Assembly (NCBI GenBank): GCA_002298925.1
Contig: DBMM01000003.1
Span: 53,662-117,661 of the forward strand
Origin: Geobacter sp. UBA698
GTDB taxonomy: Bacteria > Desulfobacterota > Desulfuromonadia > Geobacterales > Pseudopelobacteraceae
Length of the DNA stretch: 64,000 nucleotides
Reading direction: 5' to 3'
Shown here: positions 41,050-50,954 of the stretch, one piece after another
Layout: every line of letters starts with the position of its first letter
Numbering within the stretch: the first letter of the stretch is position 1
Program-made: the position numbers and the translations under genes
Notes under the pieces: generated by a model
The model's input: only the letters and a program-made list of their open reading frames with translations
Told to the model about the DNA's origin: nothing
Database searches by the model: none

Positions 41050-42114
41050 TCAACATCCTTTAGTTGAAGTTAAAAACTCCACAATCCTGCCCGGCGGGAA
41101 CAAGTAGGTGGCGGCCCCGATTTTTTCCGCCTCTCCCGGCATGCCGTAGATGACGGAACTTTCCCGGTCCTGTGCAATGGTGACCGCCCCCTTGTCTTTC
41201 ATCAGCTTGAGTTCCAGCGCGCCGTCAGCCCCCATGCCGGTGAGCAGGATGCCGACCGCGTTCCTGCCGTAGACTTCAGCCATGGAACGAAAGAGCGCGG
41301 AGACCGAGGGACACTGACCATGTTCAAGAACACCTCCGGTCAGCGTTATGCGGCCACCTTCCTTCACCTCCAAATGGGACCCTTCCGGAGCGATGTAGAC
41401 GTGCCCCGGGAGCAGAAGTTCACCCTGAGAAGCCACACGGACCGGCAGTCGGGAAGAGAGGTTCAGCCAATCCGCAAAACCCCGGATGAAGCCGGCGGCC
41501 ATGTGCTGCACGACCAGCACCGGAAGTGGGAAACCTGACGGCAGGCCGGACAGGATGGTGTTGATGACCACCGGTCCTCCGGTCGAGGCGCCGATCGCCA
41601 CGGCTTGGGGGCAGATTGTGGGTGATTGCTCACACACTCCCTTCTGGACAGGAGGAGACGTCCATTTGCCCATGCGGGGCCAGCGCCTCACCAGCTTTAC
41701 CTCCGCCATCAGCTTAACCTTGCGGACGAGATTGACCACATCAGCCTCGTACTCCGAATGAGCGAACCCCCTCGGCTTCGGCAGGGCGACCAGCGCGCCA
41801 GCCTCCATGGCGCGGAACGACGAAGCCACCTCCTCCGAGTCGAGATTGCCGCTCAGTATGACGATCGGTGTCGGCTTGGTCTCCATGATCCTGCGAGTGG
41901 CCTCAAGCCCGTTCATGCGCGGCATCTGTATGTCCATGGTGATGACATCCGGGGAGAGGCGCTCTACAGCATCTACGGCCTCTATCCCGTCGCTGGCCAG
42001 GCCTGCTACCTCGAAGTCGGGATCATCGCCGAATATCTGCTCCAGCATCATCCGCATCCCGGCCGAGTCATCGACAATCAGCACCCTGATTTTAAATTGT
42101 TTTTGAAGAATCAT
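41050..42114 (-). CDS. cheB: Chemotaxis methylesterase CheB
   Basis: A 354-residue two-domain protein: receiver (about 8-125, Asp61 in VITMDIQMPRMNG) and methylesterase (about 165-350) with the Ser in IGASTGGP, the His in VVQHMAAGF and the Asp in GMGADGA. It demethylates glutamates of the MCP after phosphorylation by CheA. It overlaps cheA by 4 bp. Confidence 0.96.
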   Translation of the reverse strand: MILQKQFKIRVLIVDDSAGMRMMLEQIFGDDPDFEVAGLASDGIEAVDAVERLSPDVITMDIQMPRMNGLEATRRIMETKPTPIVILSGNLDSEEVASSFRAMEAGALVALPKPRGFAHSEYEADVVNLVRKVKLMAEVKLVRRWPRMGKWTSPPVQKGVCEQSPTICPQAVAIGASTGGPVVINTILSGLPSGFPLPVLVVQHMAAGFIRGFADWLNLSSRLPVRVASQGELLLPGHVYIAPEGSHLEVKEGGRITLTGGVLEHGQCPSVSALFRSMAEVYGRNAVGILLTGMGADGALELKLMKDKGAVTIAQDRESSVIYGMPGEAEKIGAATYLFPPGRIVEFLTSTKGC

Positions 42115-44396
42115 ATCAGTCTTTTGATCACATCCAGCAGGTTGCTCTGATCGAAGCTGCTCTTGACGATATAGGCGTTGGCTCCCACATCGATGCCGCG
42201 CTCCCGGTCCTCACGAGAATCGAGGGAAGTCACCAGGACCACCGGCAGGTCGGCGAACTCACGGGAAGCGCGGATCTTTACGGCCAGGTCGAAACCGTTC
42301 ATCCGCGGCATATCCACGTCCGATACCACCAGGTCGATCTCGTTCGTCTTGAGCTGCGTCAGGGCGTCGATACCGTCCACCGCGGTAATGGTCCGGTAGC
42401 CGGCGGTCTCCAGGATATTCTTCAAGAGGATCCGGGCGGTAATCGAATCTTCGACCACCAGCACCGATCTGCGGACCGCCTCGGCCGCCTCCGGTTGATA
42501 GACTGCTGCAATTGGTGCGGAGGCGCCCTTGACCGCGGTTTTCACCAGATCGCCGGGGTGCAGGATGGCCGCCACTCTGCCGCTTCCCAGGATCGAGGCG
42601 CCGGCGATGTTGCGCACCCTTGAGAGCTGTGGCCCCAGGCTTTTAACCAGTACCTCCTGTTCATCGAGGATAGCGTCCACACCAAAGGCGATCCGGCTCG
42701 CACCGCTGCCGATAACGAGTAACGGAATCAGTCCATTGTCATAGTCGGGCTTTTCTTTTCGAGCAATCAGCAGGCAATCTGCAAGCCGGACATATGAGAG
42801 CGCCTCGCCGTTCAGTACGATGGTATCCCTGTTCTCCACGGTTTTGAGAGCGGCTTTGTCTATTCGTGCAACCCGTTCCACGCCCGCGGCCGGGACGATG
42901 AAGGTCTGCTCCCCCACCCCCACCAGCACGCCGCGACAAGTAGACAGGGTCAGCGGAAGTATCATTCTGAAGGTTGTCCCATTGTGCGGTTCGCTGGCCA
43001 CAGTAACAGTTCCGCCCAGTTTTTCCACCTTCTCCCGGACAATGGCCAGCCCCAGTCCCCGTCCCGAGATATCGGTGATCAGGGGGGCGGTGGAAAACCC
43101 TGAGCTGAAAACCAATCCCAGCAGATCTTCCCGTTCCATCCGGTCGGCTGAATCCTGCGGGACAATGCCCTTCCGCACCGCCGCCGCCAGCACCCGTCCG
43201 GTGTCAATCCCCGCTCCGTCGTCGGTGACGATGATCTCTGCCAGGTTCGAATCCTTGAGCGAGACCGTAATGGAGATCAGTCCGGTCGCCGGTTTGTTGC
43301 GGCGCTGGCGTTCCTCGGGCTTTTCAATGCCATGGTCGACGCAGTTGCGGACCAGGTGGATCAGAGGGGGTTTCATCTCCTCCAGGATCCGTTTGTCGAT
43401 CTCAATGTCCTCCCCGGTCAGTATCAGTTCCACTTCCTTGCCCCGCTCCCGCGCCAGGTCCCGCACCATCTTCGGCAAGCCCACCATTACGGTCCCACTG
43501 GGGAGCATCAGAACATTCTTGAGGTCATCGACGAGGGTGTCCACCATCCCGCCCAGCAGGTGCCGGTCGCTGGCCTCCGCCTTGACCAGGGCGCGCAGCT
43601 TGTGTTCCAGTACCTTGACGGCATCGTGGCTCCAGTCGCAAAATTGCAGAAGCTTATCCGCCGGTCCGGCATCCGCACCCGCGGTGACAGCGTGGCCGGC
43701 CCGCGCTTGCTGTGATTTACGCAGCTTGCGTAGGGCCGGCCGGACTCTTCTCCACTCCTTTTCCCATGCGGCCAGGGTGGCTGTAATCTCCACCAGCTCT
43801 AAGGCGCGCTGGAGGGCAGCCTGTTTCGCGGTGAGCATCTCCTCGGCCTGGGTGAGGAGTGCGGCCAGCTTTCCGGCGGAAATCCTGATGGTGTCGGGCG
43901 GAGGGGCCTTTTCGGCTGGTGGGCCAGGCCTATGGTCGCCCGCTGGGGGCTCTACGGTGGATGCGGGCGCTGGAGGGGGCAAAACGGCCGGAACGACCTT
44001 CAGCGCCTGCTCCAGGCTCGCGACGAGTTCCCTGACCGCAAATCTCCCGGCGGCGTCCCGCTCTGTTTCGTCCGCATGGAGGAGCTTGTCGATCGTGTCC
44101 GTTGCCCGGTGCAGCAGGTCGAACAAGGGGGGAGAAAGGATGATCTCCTGGCGCCTGAAAGCGGCGAAGACACTCTCCAGAGCGTGGCTGAGCGACTCGA
44201 TCCCACCCATGTTGACGGCGCGGGCCGCCCCCTTGAGGCTATGCGCCTCCCGGAAGACCGCCTCCAGGATCTCCTGACGATTTTCGGGCCCCGCGCCCTT
44301 CTCCAGCGCCAAAAGGCCGGCGGAAATGGCTGCCAGATGTTCCCTGGTCTCGTCCTGGAAGGTGGCCAGAAGCCGTTTTTGAAATTCGATGTCCAT
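42111..44396 (-). CDS. cheA: Hybrid chemotaxis kinase CheA with C-terminal receiver
   Basis: A 761-residue kinase: HPt domain (about 1-115, His52 in AHSLKGAAR), a Pro/Ala-rich linker, a dimerisation region, HATPase (about 330-480, with NCVDHGIE and DDGAGID), CheW-like domain (about 490-625) and a C-terminal receiver (about 640-760, Asp in DLVVSDVDMPRMNG). The fused receiver is typical of WspE/FrzE-type kinases and not of flagellar CheA. It has no P2 domain for CheY binding that I could see. It lies 30 bp after the MCP gene. Confidence 0.95.
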   Translation of the reverse strand: MDIEFQKRLLATFQDETREHLAAISAGLLALEKGAGPENRQEILEAVFREAHSLKGAARAVNMGGIESLSHALESVFAAFRRQEIILSPPLFDLLHRATDTIDKLLHADETERDAAGRFAVRELVASLEQALKVVPAVLPPPAPASTVEPPAGDHRPGPPAEKAPPPDTIRISAGKLAALLTQAEEMLTAKQAALQRALELVEITATLAAWEKEWRRVRPALRKLRKSQQARAGHAVTAGADAGPADKLLQFCDWSHDAVKVLEHKLRALVKAEASDRHLLGGMVDTLVDDLKNVLMLPSGTVMVGLPKMVRDLARERGKEVELILTGEDIEIDKRILEEMKPPLIHLVRNCVDHGIEKPEERQRRNKPATGLISITVSLKDSNLAEIIVTDDGAGIDTGRVLAAAVRKGIVPQDSADRMEREDLLGLVFSSGFSTAPLITDISGRGLGLAIVREKVEKLGGTVTVASEPHNGTTFRMILPLTLSTCRGVLVGVGEQTFIVPAAGVERVARIDKAALKTVENRDTIVLNGEALSYVRLADCLLIARKEKPDYDNGLIPLLVIGSGASRIAFGVDAILDEQEVLVKSLGPQLSRVRNIAGASILGSGRVAAILHPGDLVKTAVKGASAPIAAVYQPEAAEAVRRSVLVVEDSITARILLKNILETAGYRTITAVDGIDALTQLKTNEIDLVVSDVDMPRMNGFDLAVKIRASREFADLPVVLVTSLDSREDRERGIDVGANAYIVKSSFDQSNLLDVIKRLI

Positions 44397-44426
44397 AATG
44401 ATCCTAAAACGTCAAGGGAGGGGGAG

Positions 44427-46046
44427 TTACAATTTGATCTGTTCCACCAGATGCTTCAGCTTCTGTCCCAGTTCGTGCAGGCCCTGGGCAGACTGTTCCG
44501 CCTGGCGTGTGCTGGTGAGGCTCAGGGTGCTGGCCTCCTTGATGTTCTCCATGGCCAGGGCCACCTGTTCCATGCCCACCATCTGCTGATGACTCGAAAC
44601 CGCGATCTGGGTCGAAGCATTGGCCGCCTCGGCAATGCTGTCCGCCAGCAGACGGATCGCCTCCCCAGCCTCGAGGGACTCTCTCTCGCCCGCCTCCACC
44701 GCCTTGCTCCCCTGTTCGGTCGCCATCACTGCGGCGTTAGTCGCCTTTTGGATATCGTTGAGGATCATCCGCACCTGGGCGGTGGCCTCCTTGGACTGCA
44801 CGGCCAGGCTCCTGACCTCATGGGCCACCACGGCGAAACCCTTGCCGTGCTCGCCCGCCTTGGCCGCCTCGATGGCAGCATTGACAGCCAGCAGGTTGGA
44901 CTGTTCGGCCAGGTCGTTGACCGTGGCGATGATCTCGCCGATTGCCTGCCCCTGCTCGCTCAGGGTGACAATGCTCTCGGCAATGGATTCCATCTGCTCA
45001 CGAATGCGGTTCATCCCCTGGATGGCGTCATCGACCGATTTCTTCCCGTGCTGGGAAACCTGCAGCGACCGGTGGGCGCCCTCGGCGACCAGCTGAACCT
45101 TCTGGGAGGCGAGTTGTGAGGTCTGCTTGACCTCCTCCACGGTGGCGGTGGTTTCGTTGACCGCCGACGCCGTTTCCGTTGCGCCGGAAGCGACCTGGGT
45201 CGTTGACGCCAGGATCTCGCCGGCGGAGGCGGCCAGGACGACAACCCCCTCATGAATGGCCATCGTCTGTCTGCGCAGGTTCTCCACCATCTTCCGGAAC
45301 GCTTTCAGCAGGATTGCCAGCTCGTCCCGGCCGCCGCTCGCCGGAACCGTGACGGTAAGGTCCCCCGCTGCAACCCGTTCCGCCACCTCCACGGCAAGAA
45401 TGAGGGGGCGGGTGATACTCCGGGTGAGGAAGATAGCGATCCCGACCGCCAGGGCGATGCCCGCTATCACGGCCAGCAACAGCATGACGTAAGAATTCTT
45501 GGCGGCTATACGCGCCTCTTTCATGAAATTGGTCGCGTCATTGTCGGCAATAACGAGAATTTGCTCCATTTCCTTTTCAAAGGCAACGTACTGGTCGGCA
45601 TCGATGGTTCGGACCAGTTGGGAAGCCACATCCCGCTTGTTCGCCTTGAGCGCCGCGACGGCCTGGTCCTTGAGACGTTTCCAATCCTCGAACACCCGCA
45701 GGACGTCATCAACTTCGCTCTTCTTGCCGAGAAAACGCTCTTGAATCAGGTCCATTTTGGTATGGAAGTTTTTTTCTTGTTCGGATATCTCTCTCAGATT
45801 GGCGTTCAGGGTGGCGCTGTCTTTGGCGGTAAGAGAATCCTTCAGCTTGTAGTGCATCTTTATGAAACTGAGGGAGGCCTCGCGCACCGACTTCCTGATG
45901 GTAAAGGGATGCTCGTAAAGGTTGCTGGTGAGGCTGGCCAGGTAATCCAGCCGGTTCAAGGCGTAAGCTCCGGTGATGATCATCATGAGTATGATGATTG
46001 CGTAACTGACAAGCAATCGGGCCCTGATTCGAAGTTTATTGAACAT
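44427..46046 (-). CDS. Methyl-accepting chemotaxis protein with four-helix sensor
   Basis: A 539-residue receptor. TM1 (about 12-32), a periplasmic helical sensor of about 155 residues, TM2 (about 188-209), HAMP (about 210-262) and the signalling hairpin whose tip NDLAEQSNLLAVNAAIEAAK lies near 390-410. The sensor is of the 4HB_MCP type, which often binds small organic acids or amino acids. There is no C-terminal NWETF-type tether for CheR or CheB. It is the only receptor of this cluster. Confidence 0.95.
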   Translation of the reverse strand: MFNKLRIRARLLVSYAIIILMMIITGAYALNRLDYLASLTSNLYEHPFTIRKSVREASLSFIKMHYKLKDSLTAKDSATLNANLREISEQEKNFHTKMDLIQERFLGKKSEVDDVLRVFEDWKRLKDQAVAALKANKRDVASQLVRTIDADQYVAFEKEMEQILVIADNDATNFMKEARIAAKNSYVMLLLAVIAGIALAVGIAIFLTRSITRPLILAVEVAERVAAGDLTVTVPASGGRDELAILLKAFRKMVENLRRQTMAIHEGVVVLAASAGEILASTTQVASGATETASAVNETTATVEEVKQTSQLASQKVQLVAEGAHRSLQVSQHGKKSVDDAIQGMNRIREQMESIAESIVTLSEQGQAIGEIIATVNDLAEQSNLLAVNAAIEAAKAGEHGKGFAVVAHEVRSLAVQSKEATAQVRMILNDIQKATNAAVMATEQGSKAVEAGERESLEAGEAIRLLADSIAEAANASTQIAVSSHQQMVGMEQVALAMENIKEASTLSLTSTRQAEQSAQGLHELGQKLKHLVEQIKL

Positions 46047-46081
46047 GCGCTGTCTCCCTTCCGCTCTTCTTAGGTATGTGG

Positions 46082-46714
46082 TTATTCGCTTATCTCATCA
46101 TGAACTATAAGGTTTTTATCGGACAAAAGCCTTGCCCCGTCCAGGATCGCCGTCCGCTTCCGCGTTACGCCTTTAAGGTACTCTTCGCGGATGCCGGTCA
46201 GGGTGGGGAGTGGGGGTTGCACCTCGGATAGCGGGATCGTGCGGGTAGCGAGGATCTCGTCGACCAGTATGCCGAACTCCATCTCTCCATTATGCACGAT
46301 GATGACCGTGTTAAGGTTGGTCAGCCCCTTTTCGGGCAGATCGAAAAATTTCCTGATGTCGATCACCGACAGTATTCGGCCGCGCACGTTGATGATCCCG
46401 GCCACAAACGGTGGGGTACAGGGAAGCGGGGTGAGGTCTTTCAAGGGATATGTCTCGGCTACCCAGCACATCTCGATGGCATAGGTCTCATGGGTCAGGA
46501 GGAACTCCAGGATATCGAGACTCGCTTCGGCACCCTGATCCTGCTCCAACCGCCGGGCCAGTTCTTTGGCGCGTCTGCGGAGGATTCCCCGCTTCTCCTC
46601 CGGCGTCAGTTCCCGATCAACATTTGATCTGGCGGCTTCGAGACGCTGGCGAAGTCTGTCCCAGTCAACGATCTTTGCCTGTCCCGATGTGGAAATTTTC
46701 GGCGGTTCTCCCAT
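46082..46714 (-). CDS. cheW: CheW-like coupling protein with N-terminal extension
   Basis: A 210-residue protein whose CheW domain starts near residue 68 (LDILEFLLTHETYAIEM) with the coupling motif GIINVRGRILSVIDIRKFF near 105. The first 65 residues are a charged helical extension, as in WspD-like proteins. It couples the MCP to CheA. Start at 46714 has GAGGAG six bases upstream; a GTG just before it would put the site too near. It lies 35 bp before the MCP gene. Confidence 0.92.
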   Translation of the reverse strand: MGEPPKISTSGQAKIVDWDRLRQRLEAARSNVDRELTPEEKRGILRRRAKELARRLEQDQGAEASLDILEFLLTHETYAIEMCWVAETYPLKDLTPLPCTPPFVAGIINVRGRILSVIDIRKFFDLPEKGLTNLNTVIIVHNGEMEFGILVDEILATRTIPLSEVQPPLPTLTGIREEYLKGVTRKRTAILDGARLLSDKNLIVHDEISE

Positions 46715-46738
46715 CACATGCTCCTCATTTACTACGTA

Positions 46739-48274
46739 TCATCGCTGTAAAATACCCGCCCTGGTCGCAGTGATGATCTCAGCGAGTCTCGCAGCGGTCA
46801 TCCCCTCCGCAGCCGATACCGTATCATCGCCCGGGCAGGTCCCCAAGAGCGACAGGACGTTTTCGAGGTGTTTGTCCGCTTCCACCGGCTTCCCGTCTTG
46901 AAGGGTAAGCATACCTAGGGCGAAATGGGCCATGACAAAGGCCTGATCGAGGTAGATGGCCTGCTTCAGGGATGCCATCGCCTTGGGAATCTCCCCCTGT
47001 TCCTGGAAGATGGTTGCCCGCAGATAATATAGTTCCGCATTGAGCTTGTCGAAGACTATCGCCTTATCGACCCATTCCAGCGCCAGGGCGATCTCCCCAC
47101 GGTTGGCCTGGGCCTGGGCCATGAGGGCAACGAACTTCACTAACGCTGGCTGCGTACCGATTCCCGCTTCGCTCCGCGCCAGCAGCACGGAAAGGATATC
47201 CGCGGCCTCTTCGTAGTTCCCCTGGTGGTAAAGAGCCAAGGCTTCTTCATATATGGGAAGCTGCGTTAGCGGCACAGCCGGTTTCACCGTATCCGGCGCG
47301 GGGGGCGAAGTAGGGGGAAGAGGCTTTGGCGCGGGGACCGGTACATGGGGGAACGGGATGCGGGCTTCACTGACGCCGGCCGGAACCAGGGGCGCAATGA
47401 CCTGCGCTTTTCCATTCTGTTTGTTCTTCTTGTAGAAGACCGCACCCGGAAAAATGACCGTCTCGAAACAGTCGGAATAGGCGCTCGATGTTTCACAGGG
47501 GCTGACGACCAACCAGCCGCCGTCCAGCAGCGAACGTTTGAAACACCGGATAACCTGCTGTTGCTGCTTCGACTCGAAGTACATCAGCACGTTACGGCAG
47601 AGGATGATATCCATCGCATTGGTATTGGTCGAAAGCGAGGGATAGTTATCTTCCGCCAGATTGAGAATGGAGAAGGTCACCATCCGCCTGATGTCACACG
47701 ACAGCTCGTGACGCCCTTCAGGTGTCTTTGTGAAATACCTCTGACGGATCCATTGCGGCACGCCGCGGAACGACCAATCGCTGTAAACGCCATGAACCGC
47801 CTTGCCCAGGGCACTGGAATTAATATCCGTGGCAAGGATGGTGATCTGCCACTCCTGCAGATCGGGGATCAGCCTGCTGAGCATGATGGCCAGTGAATAG
47901 GGCTCCTCGCCGGTTGAGCAGCCGGCGCTCCAGATCCTCAGGCGTTGTTCCCTCCCCCGCCGGGAAGCAATCAGATCGGGCAGGATGCGGTTTTCGAGGA
48001 TCTCAAAACTTTTCTGCTCACGGAAGAAATAGGTTTCGCCGATTGTCAGCCGGCTGGCGAGAATCTCTTCCTGATCCTTGCTGAACTGCCCGGCAAGAAG
48101 CCGCTCAATGCAGCTGTCCGTATCCGGACAACCCAGTTCCGGGGTTGTCTGGGTAATGATCCGTTCAAGGTCGCGCCAGCGCTTTTTGGGGAAGTGCAGG
48201 CCGAGCCAGCCAGTGACGAAGTTGCTGAGCCGGCACAGCTGCTGATCGGGGATTGTGTGGTGACTGTTTTTCAT
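46739..48274 (-). CDS. cheR: CheR methyltransferase with TPR repeats (WspC-like)
   Basis: A 511-residue fusion: CheR N-terminal helices and SAM-dependent methyltransferase (about 10-270, with WSAGCSTGEEPYSLAI), a Pro-rich linker (about 285-340) and at least three TPR units (about 345-475). It methylates MCP glutamates; the TPR part serves protein docking. This domain order is that of WspC and FrzF-type proteins. Start at 48274 has no strong ribosome site, so translation may depend on the upstream cheW gene, 85 bp away. Confidence 0.93.
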   Translation of the reverse strand: MKNSHHTIPDQQLCRLSNFVTGWLGLHFPKKRWRDLERIITQTTPELGCPDTDSCIERLLAGQFSKDQEEILASRLTIGETYFFREQKSFEILENRILPDLIASRRGREQRLRIWSAGCSTGEEPYSLAIMLSRLIPDLQEWQITILATDINSSALGKAVHGVYSDWSFRGVPQWIRQRYFTKTPEGRHELSCDIRRMVTFSILNLAEDNYPSLSTNTNAMDIILCRNVLMYFESKQQQQVIRCFKRSLLDGGWLVVSPCETSSAYSDCFETVIFPGAVFYKKNKQNGKAQVIAPLVPAGVSEARIPFPHVPVPAPKPLPPTSPPAPDTVKPAVPLTQLPIYEEALALYHQGNYEEAADILSVLLARSEAGIGTQPALVKFVALMAQAQANRGEIALALEWVDKAIVFDKLNAELYYLRATIFQEQGEIPKAMASLKQAIYLDQAFVMAHFALGMLTLQDGKPVEADKHLENVLSLLGTCPGDDTVSAAEGMTAARLAEIITATRAGILQR

Positions 48275-48359
48275 GAGTTGGTATGGGAGCTCTCTCGAAG
48301 GGCGTCGCACAGGCTGTTTTGCCCACTGATGCCGTATCCCGTGGTGTCATCGAACTTTT

Positions 48360-48821
48360 TCAGGCGTTTGCTCCAATCGCGGCATCCAGCGCCTGTTCCT
48401 CTTCCAGGGAGAGGAATGCGTCCAGATCGTGGATAAAGACCATCCCGTCGTCGAGTTTTACCACCCCTTCGACATACTCCAGTTGCGGAAGTATCCTGTC
48501 AGGCTTGACCATCTCCTCCGCTGGCACGGTAATTACATCGCTGACCGCGTCGACGACAAGCGCCACGATGCGTCTGGCCGTGCGGGCGATGATCAGCTGG
48601 TCGCCGGGACCCGGCTCCCGCTCGGGGAGACGGAAACGCTTGCGGATATTCAGGACCGGTATGACCTCGCCGTGCATGTCGATGATCCCGAGCACGATCT
48701 CAGGAACTTTCGGCAGCTGAGTAATCTCTACCATGCGTAGCGCTCTCTCCGTGGTTAAAAAATGGAGCGCATAGCGCCGGTCATCAAGGATAAAGACAAC
48801 AAGCTGGATGGATTCGTTCAC
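48360..48821 (-). CDS. cheW: CheW-like coupling protein
   Basis: A 153-residue protein that is one CheW domain, with GIIDMHGEVIPVLNIRKRF near residue 55. It starts with GTG at 48821 (VNESIQLVVF), nine bases after GAGGTAAG; an ATG 16 codons upstream lacks a ribosome site and lengthens the protein with unrelated sequence. First gene of the chemosensory operon. Confidence 0.9.
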   Translation of the reverse strand: MNESIQLVVFILDDRRYALHFLTTERALRMVEITQLPKVPEIVLGIIDMHGEVIPVLNIRKRFRLPEREPGPGDQLIIARTARRIVALVVDAVSDVITVPAEEMVKPDRILPQLEYVEGVVKLDDGMVFIHDLDAFLSLEEEQALDAAIGANA

Positions 48822-48887
48822 CGGATTCTTACCTCGGGGCAGTGACGTGGAGCATGACTGGGGGTACAAAGTTCTTGAAAATTTTAA

Positions 48888-48916
48888 ATACTAGCAACAA
48901 AACTGCCTTGAATCAA
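48888..48916 (-). promoter_or_regulatory. Possible sigma-70 promoter of the chemosensory operon
   Basis: On the minus strand TTGATT, a 17-bp spacer and TAGTAT lie 67 bp before the first cheW. Each hexamer matches four of six consensus bases. The 144-bp gap has no other candidate. Confidence 0.4.
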
Positions 48917-48965
48917 GAAATGTGCGACACACGCTGGAATGGACCGGGCCGAGACCAGCGACACT

Positions 48966-50954
48966 TCAGCCTTCTTCGGACAGAAGAGTTTTTCTCCTGA
49001 TCCCCAATTTTTTCATCCTCGAGTTAAGGGTCGTCGGTTTCAGCCCGAGGATTTCAGCAGCGCCGTTTTTTCCGCGAATGCGCCAGCCGGTTTTTTTCAG
49101 AACCGAGTTGATATGCCTCCGTTCCACTTCTTCAATCGTCATTTGGGATGAGACGATGCTGTCGGAGCTGTCGGGCACCTCGACCACCAGTGTCGGGCCA
49201 TTGCACAGAATCATGGCTCTTTCGACCAGGTTGCGCAGTTCCCTGACATTGCCCGGCCATGGATAGCGCTCCATCGCCTCCATATTTTTCTTGGGAATCC
49301 GCTCGATTGTTTTGCCGAAGGTCTTGCCAAACTCCTCGACGATCGCCCATACGAGCAGCGGGATATCCTCCCGCCGTTCGCGCAACGGCGGGAGAGAAAT
49401 CGGGAACACATTCAGGCGGTAGTAGAGATCCTCGCGAAACCTGCCCTCACTAACTGCCTGGGCAAGATTTTGATTGGTCGCGGCAATGACCCGCACATCC
49501 ACGTCAATCGGCTTTGGACTCCCCAGACGCTCGAACTGCCCCTCCTGAAGGACGCGCAGCAGCTTTGACTGCAGCTCCAGGGGCAATTCACCGATCTCGT
49601 CAAGAAATATTGTCGAACCGTTGGCAGCCTCGAAACGGCCAATCTGGCTCGACTGCGCTCCGGTGTAGGCCCCTTTTTCATGTCCGAAAAGCTCTGCCTC
49701 GATCAGAGTTGCCGGCAATGCGGCACAATTCACCTTGATCATGGCGCGTGCTTTGCGCGAACTCAGATTATGGATGGCCCTTGCGATGAGCTCTTTGCCG
49801 GTGCCGGTTTCACCGAGGATCAGTACCGTCGAATCAGTAACAGCGACCTGTTCGAGTTGGATCAGTACCTTCTTGATACCATCGGATCTGCCAATGATCT
49901 CATCATGCTTGTATTCAACTTCGATCTGATCGCGAAGATAGATGTTTTCCGCCTCCAGTCGATCTTTTAAGCGCTTTATCTCGGCGATGGCATTCTGGAT
50001 CTTCTGATCGGCCCGTTTCCTTTCCATGGCATTGGCAAAAATGTGCCATAGGACGCGCAGCCTTTGAATAAGTCCTTTAGGCCACTTTCTCTTGACCCGG
50101 TAAGAAACAAAAGTAATCGAACCTACGCTGGTCCCCCCCACACTTGCAGGGATGAACATAATCGACTTGATTCCGCCTTGATCCTGGCAATATTTTTTTT
50201 CACGCCAAAAACTGTCAGGCAGTTCGTCAATGTCGGAAACGCTGAACGTCTCCCCATTACGAACCATGCTGATCCAGTTCGGTATCTGGCCATCAATGAT
50301 ATCAGGCGGCGGCTTGATCCCCGGTAAAGCGAAGGAATGGGAGATCTGCAGCCGGTCATCATCGGGTGACATGGTCCAGATGCTGCTCCGCTCAAACCCC
50401 AGGAACTCGACCAGTTTTTGCAGCCCCTGTTCGATCTTCTTATCAACTTCGCTAACGGGCACATTAATGAAGGCGGTCGAGAGTTCAGAGAGCAGGGCTT
50501 CGACCTTCAGGCGCTCACTCTGTTCCTCCTCGCGCATCTTCTGTTCGGTTACATCCTGGACAGTCAAGCCGCAGCGCATTACTGTGCCGTCATCCGCCTT
50601 GAGAGGATGGCAGCAGATCACCCAGAATCTATCTTGAGACGATTGTTGCGGAAACTGTTTATGTACGACAACTTCATGGTTTACGAAAGACCGGTCTTCC
50701 CCGATCGTACGTGTCAGCAGCGGCTCGACCGCCGATGCAACCTGCTGATCAAGCTCACTGACCGTTTTGCCGATATGCTCCCCTGCCGGTGTGCCGTCAA
50801 TCGTTGCCATCTGATTATTGACATAGATATAACGCAGATCCCGGTCGATAATTGCAATCCCAAACTGAGCCTGCTCAAACAGCTGCTCAAGATTGCTGAA
50901 CTTTCCCAGGAAAAAATCGGCACCGCTTGGCGAGTGTCTGTTTTCCATTCCCAT
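48966..50954 (-). CDS. PAS-GAF sigma-54 enhancer-binding activator
   Basis: A 662-residue activator without a receiver. PAS (about 20-138), GAF (about 155-315), a coiled linker, AAA+ domain (about 350-585) with Walker A GETGTGKE (381-388) and a GAYTGA loop (428-433) in place of GAFTGA, and a Fis-type HTH at the end (about 610-655). The Phe to Tyr change is known in some active members. GAF and PAS imply control by a small ligand, for example an aromatic compound or its CoA ester. It lies between the benzoyl-CoA operon and the chemosensory operon and may serve either. Confidence 0.93.
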   Translation of the reverse strand: MGMENRHSPSGADFFLGKFSNLEQLFEQAQFGIAIIDRDLRYIYVNNQMATIDGTPAGEHIGKTVSELDQQVASAVEPLLTRTIGEDRSFVNHEVVVHKQFPQQSSQDRFWVICCHPLKADDGTVMRCGLTVQDVTEQKMREEEQSERLKVEALLSELSTAFINVPVSEVDKKIEQGLQKLVEFLGFERSSIWTMSPDDDRLQISHSFALPGIKPPPDIIDGQIPNWISMVRNGETFSVSDIDELPDSFWREKKYCQDQGGIKSIMFIPASVGGTSVGSITFVSYRVKRKWPKGLIQRLRVLWHIFANAMERKRADQKIQNAIAEIKRLKDRLEAENIYLRDQIEVEYKHDEIIGRSDGIKKVLIQLEQVAVTDSTVLILGETGTGKELIARAIHNLSSRKARAMIKVNCAALPATLIEAELFGHEKGAYTGAQSSQIGRFEAANGSTIFLDEIGELPLELQSKLLRVLQEGQFERLGSPKPIDVDVRVIAATNQNLAQAVSEGRFREDLYYRLNVFPISLPPLRERREDIPLLVWAIVEEFGKTFGKTIERIPKKNMEAMERYPWPGNVRELRNLVERAMILCNGPTLVVEVPDSSDSIVSSQMTIEEVERRHINSVLKKTGWRIRGKNGAAEILGLKPTTLNSRMKKLGIRRKTLLSEEG

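Noticed and set aside
38217..48821. Calling the chemosensory cluster Wsp (c-di-GMP control)
   Set aside because: The parts agree but there is no GGDEF protein, so the Wsp name would assert an output that is not there.
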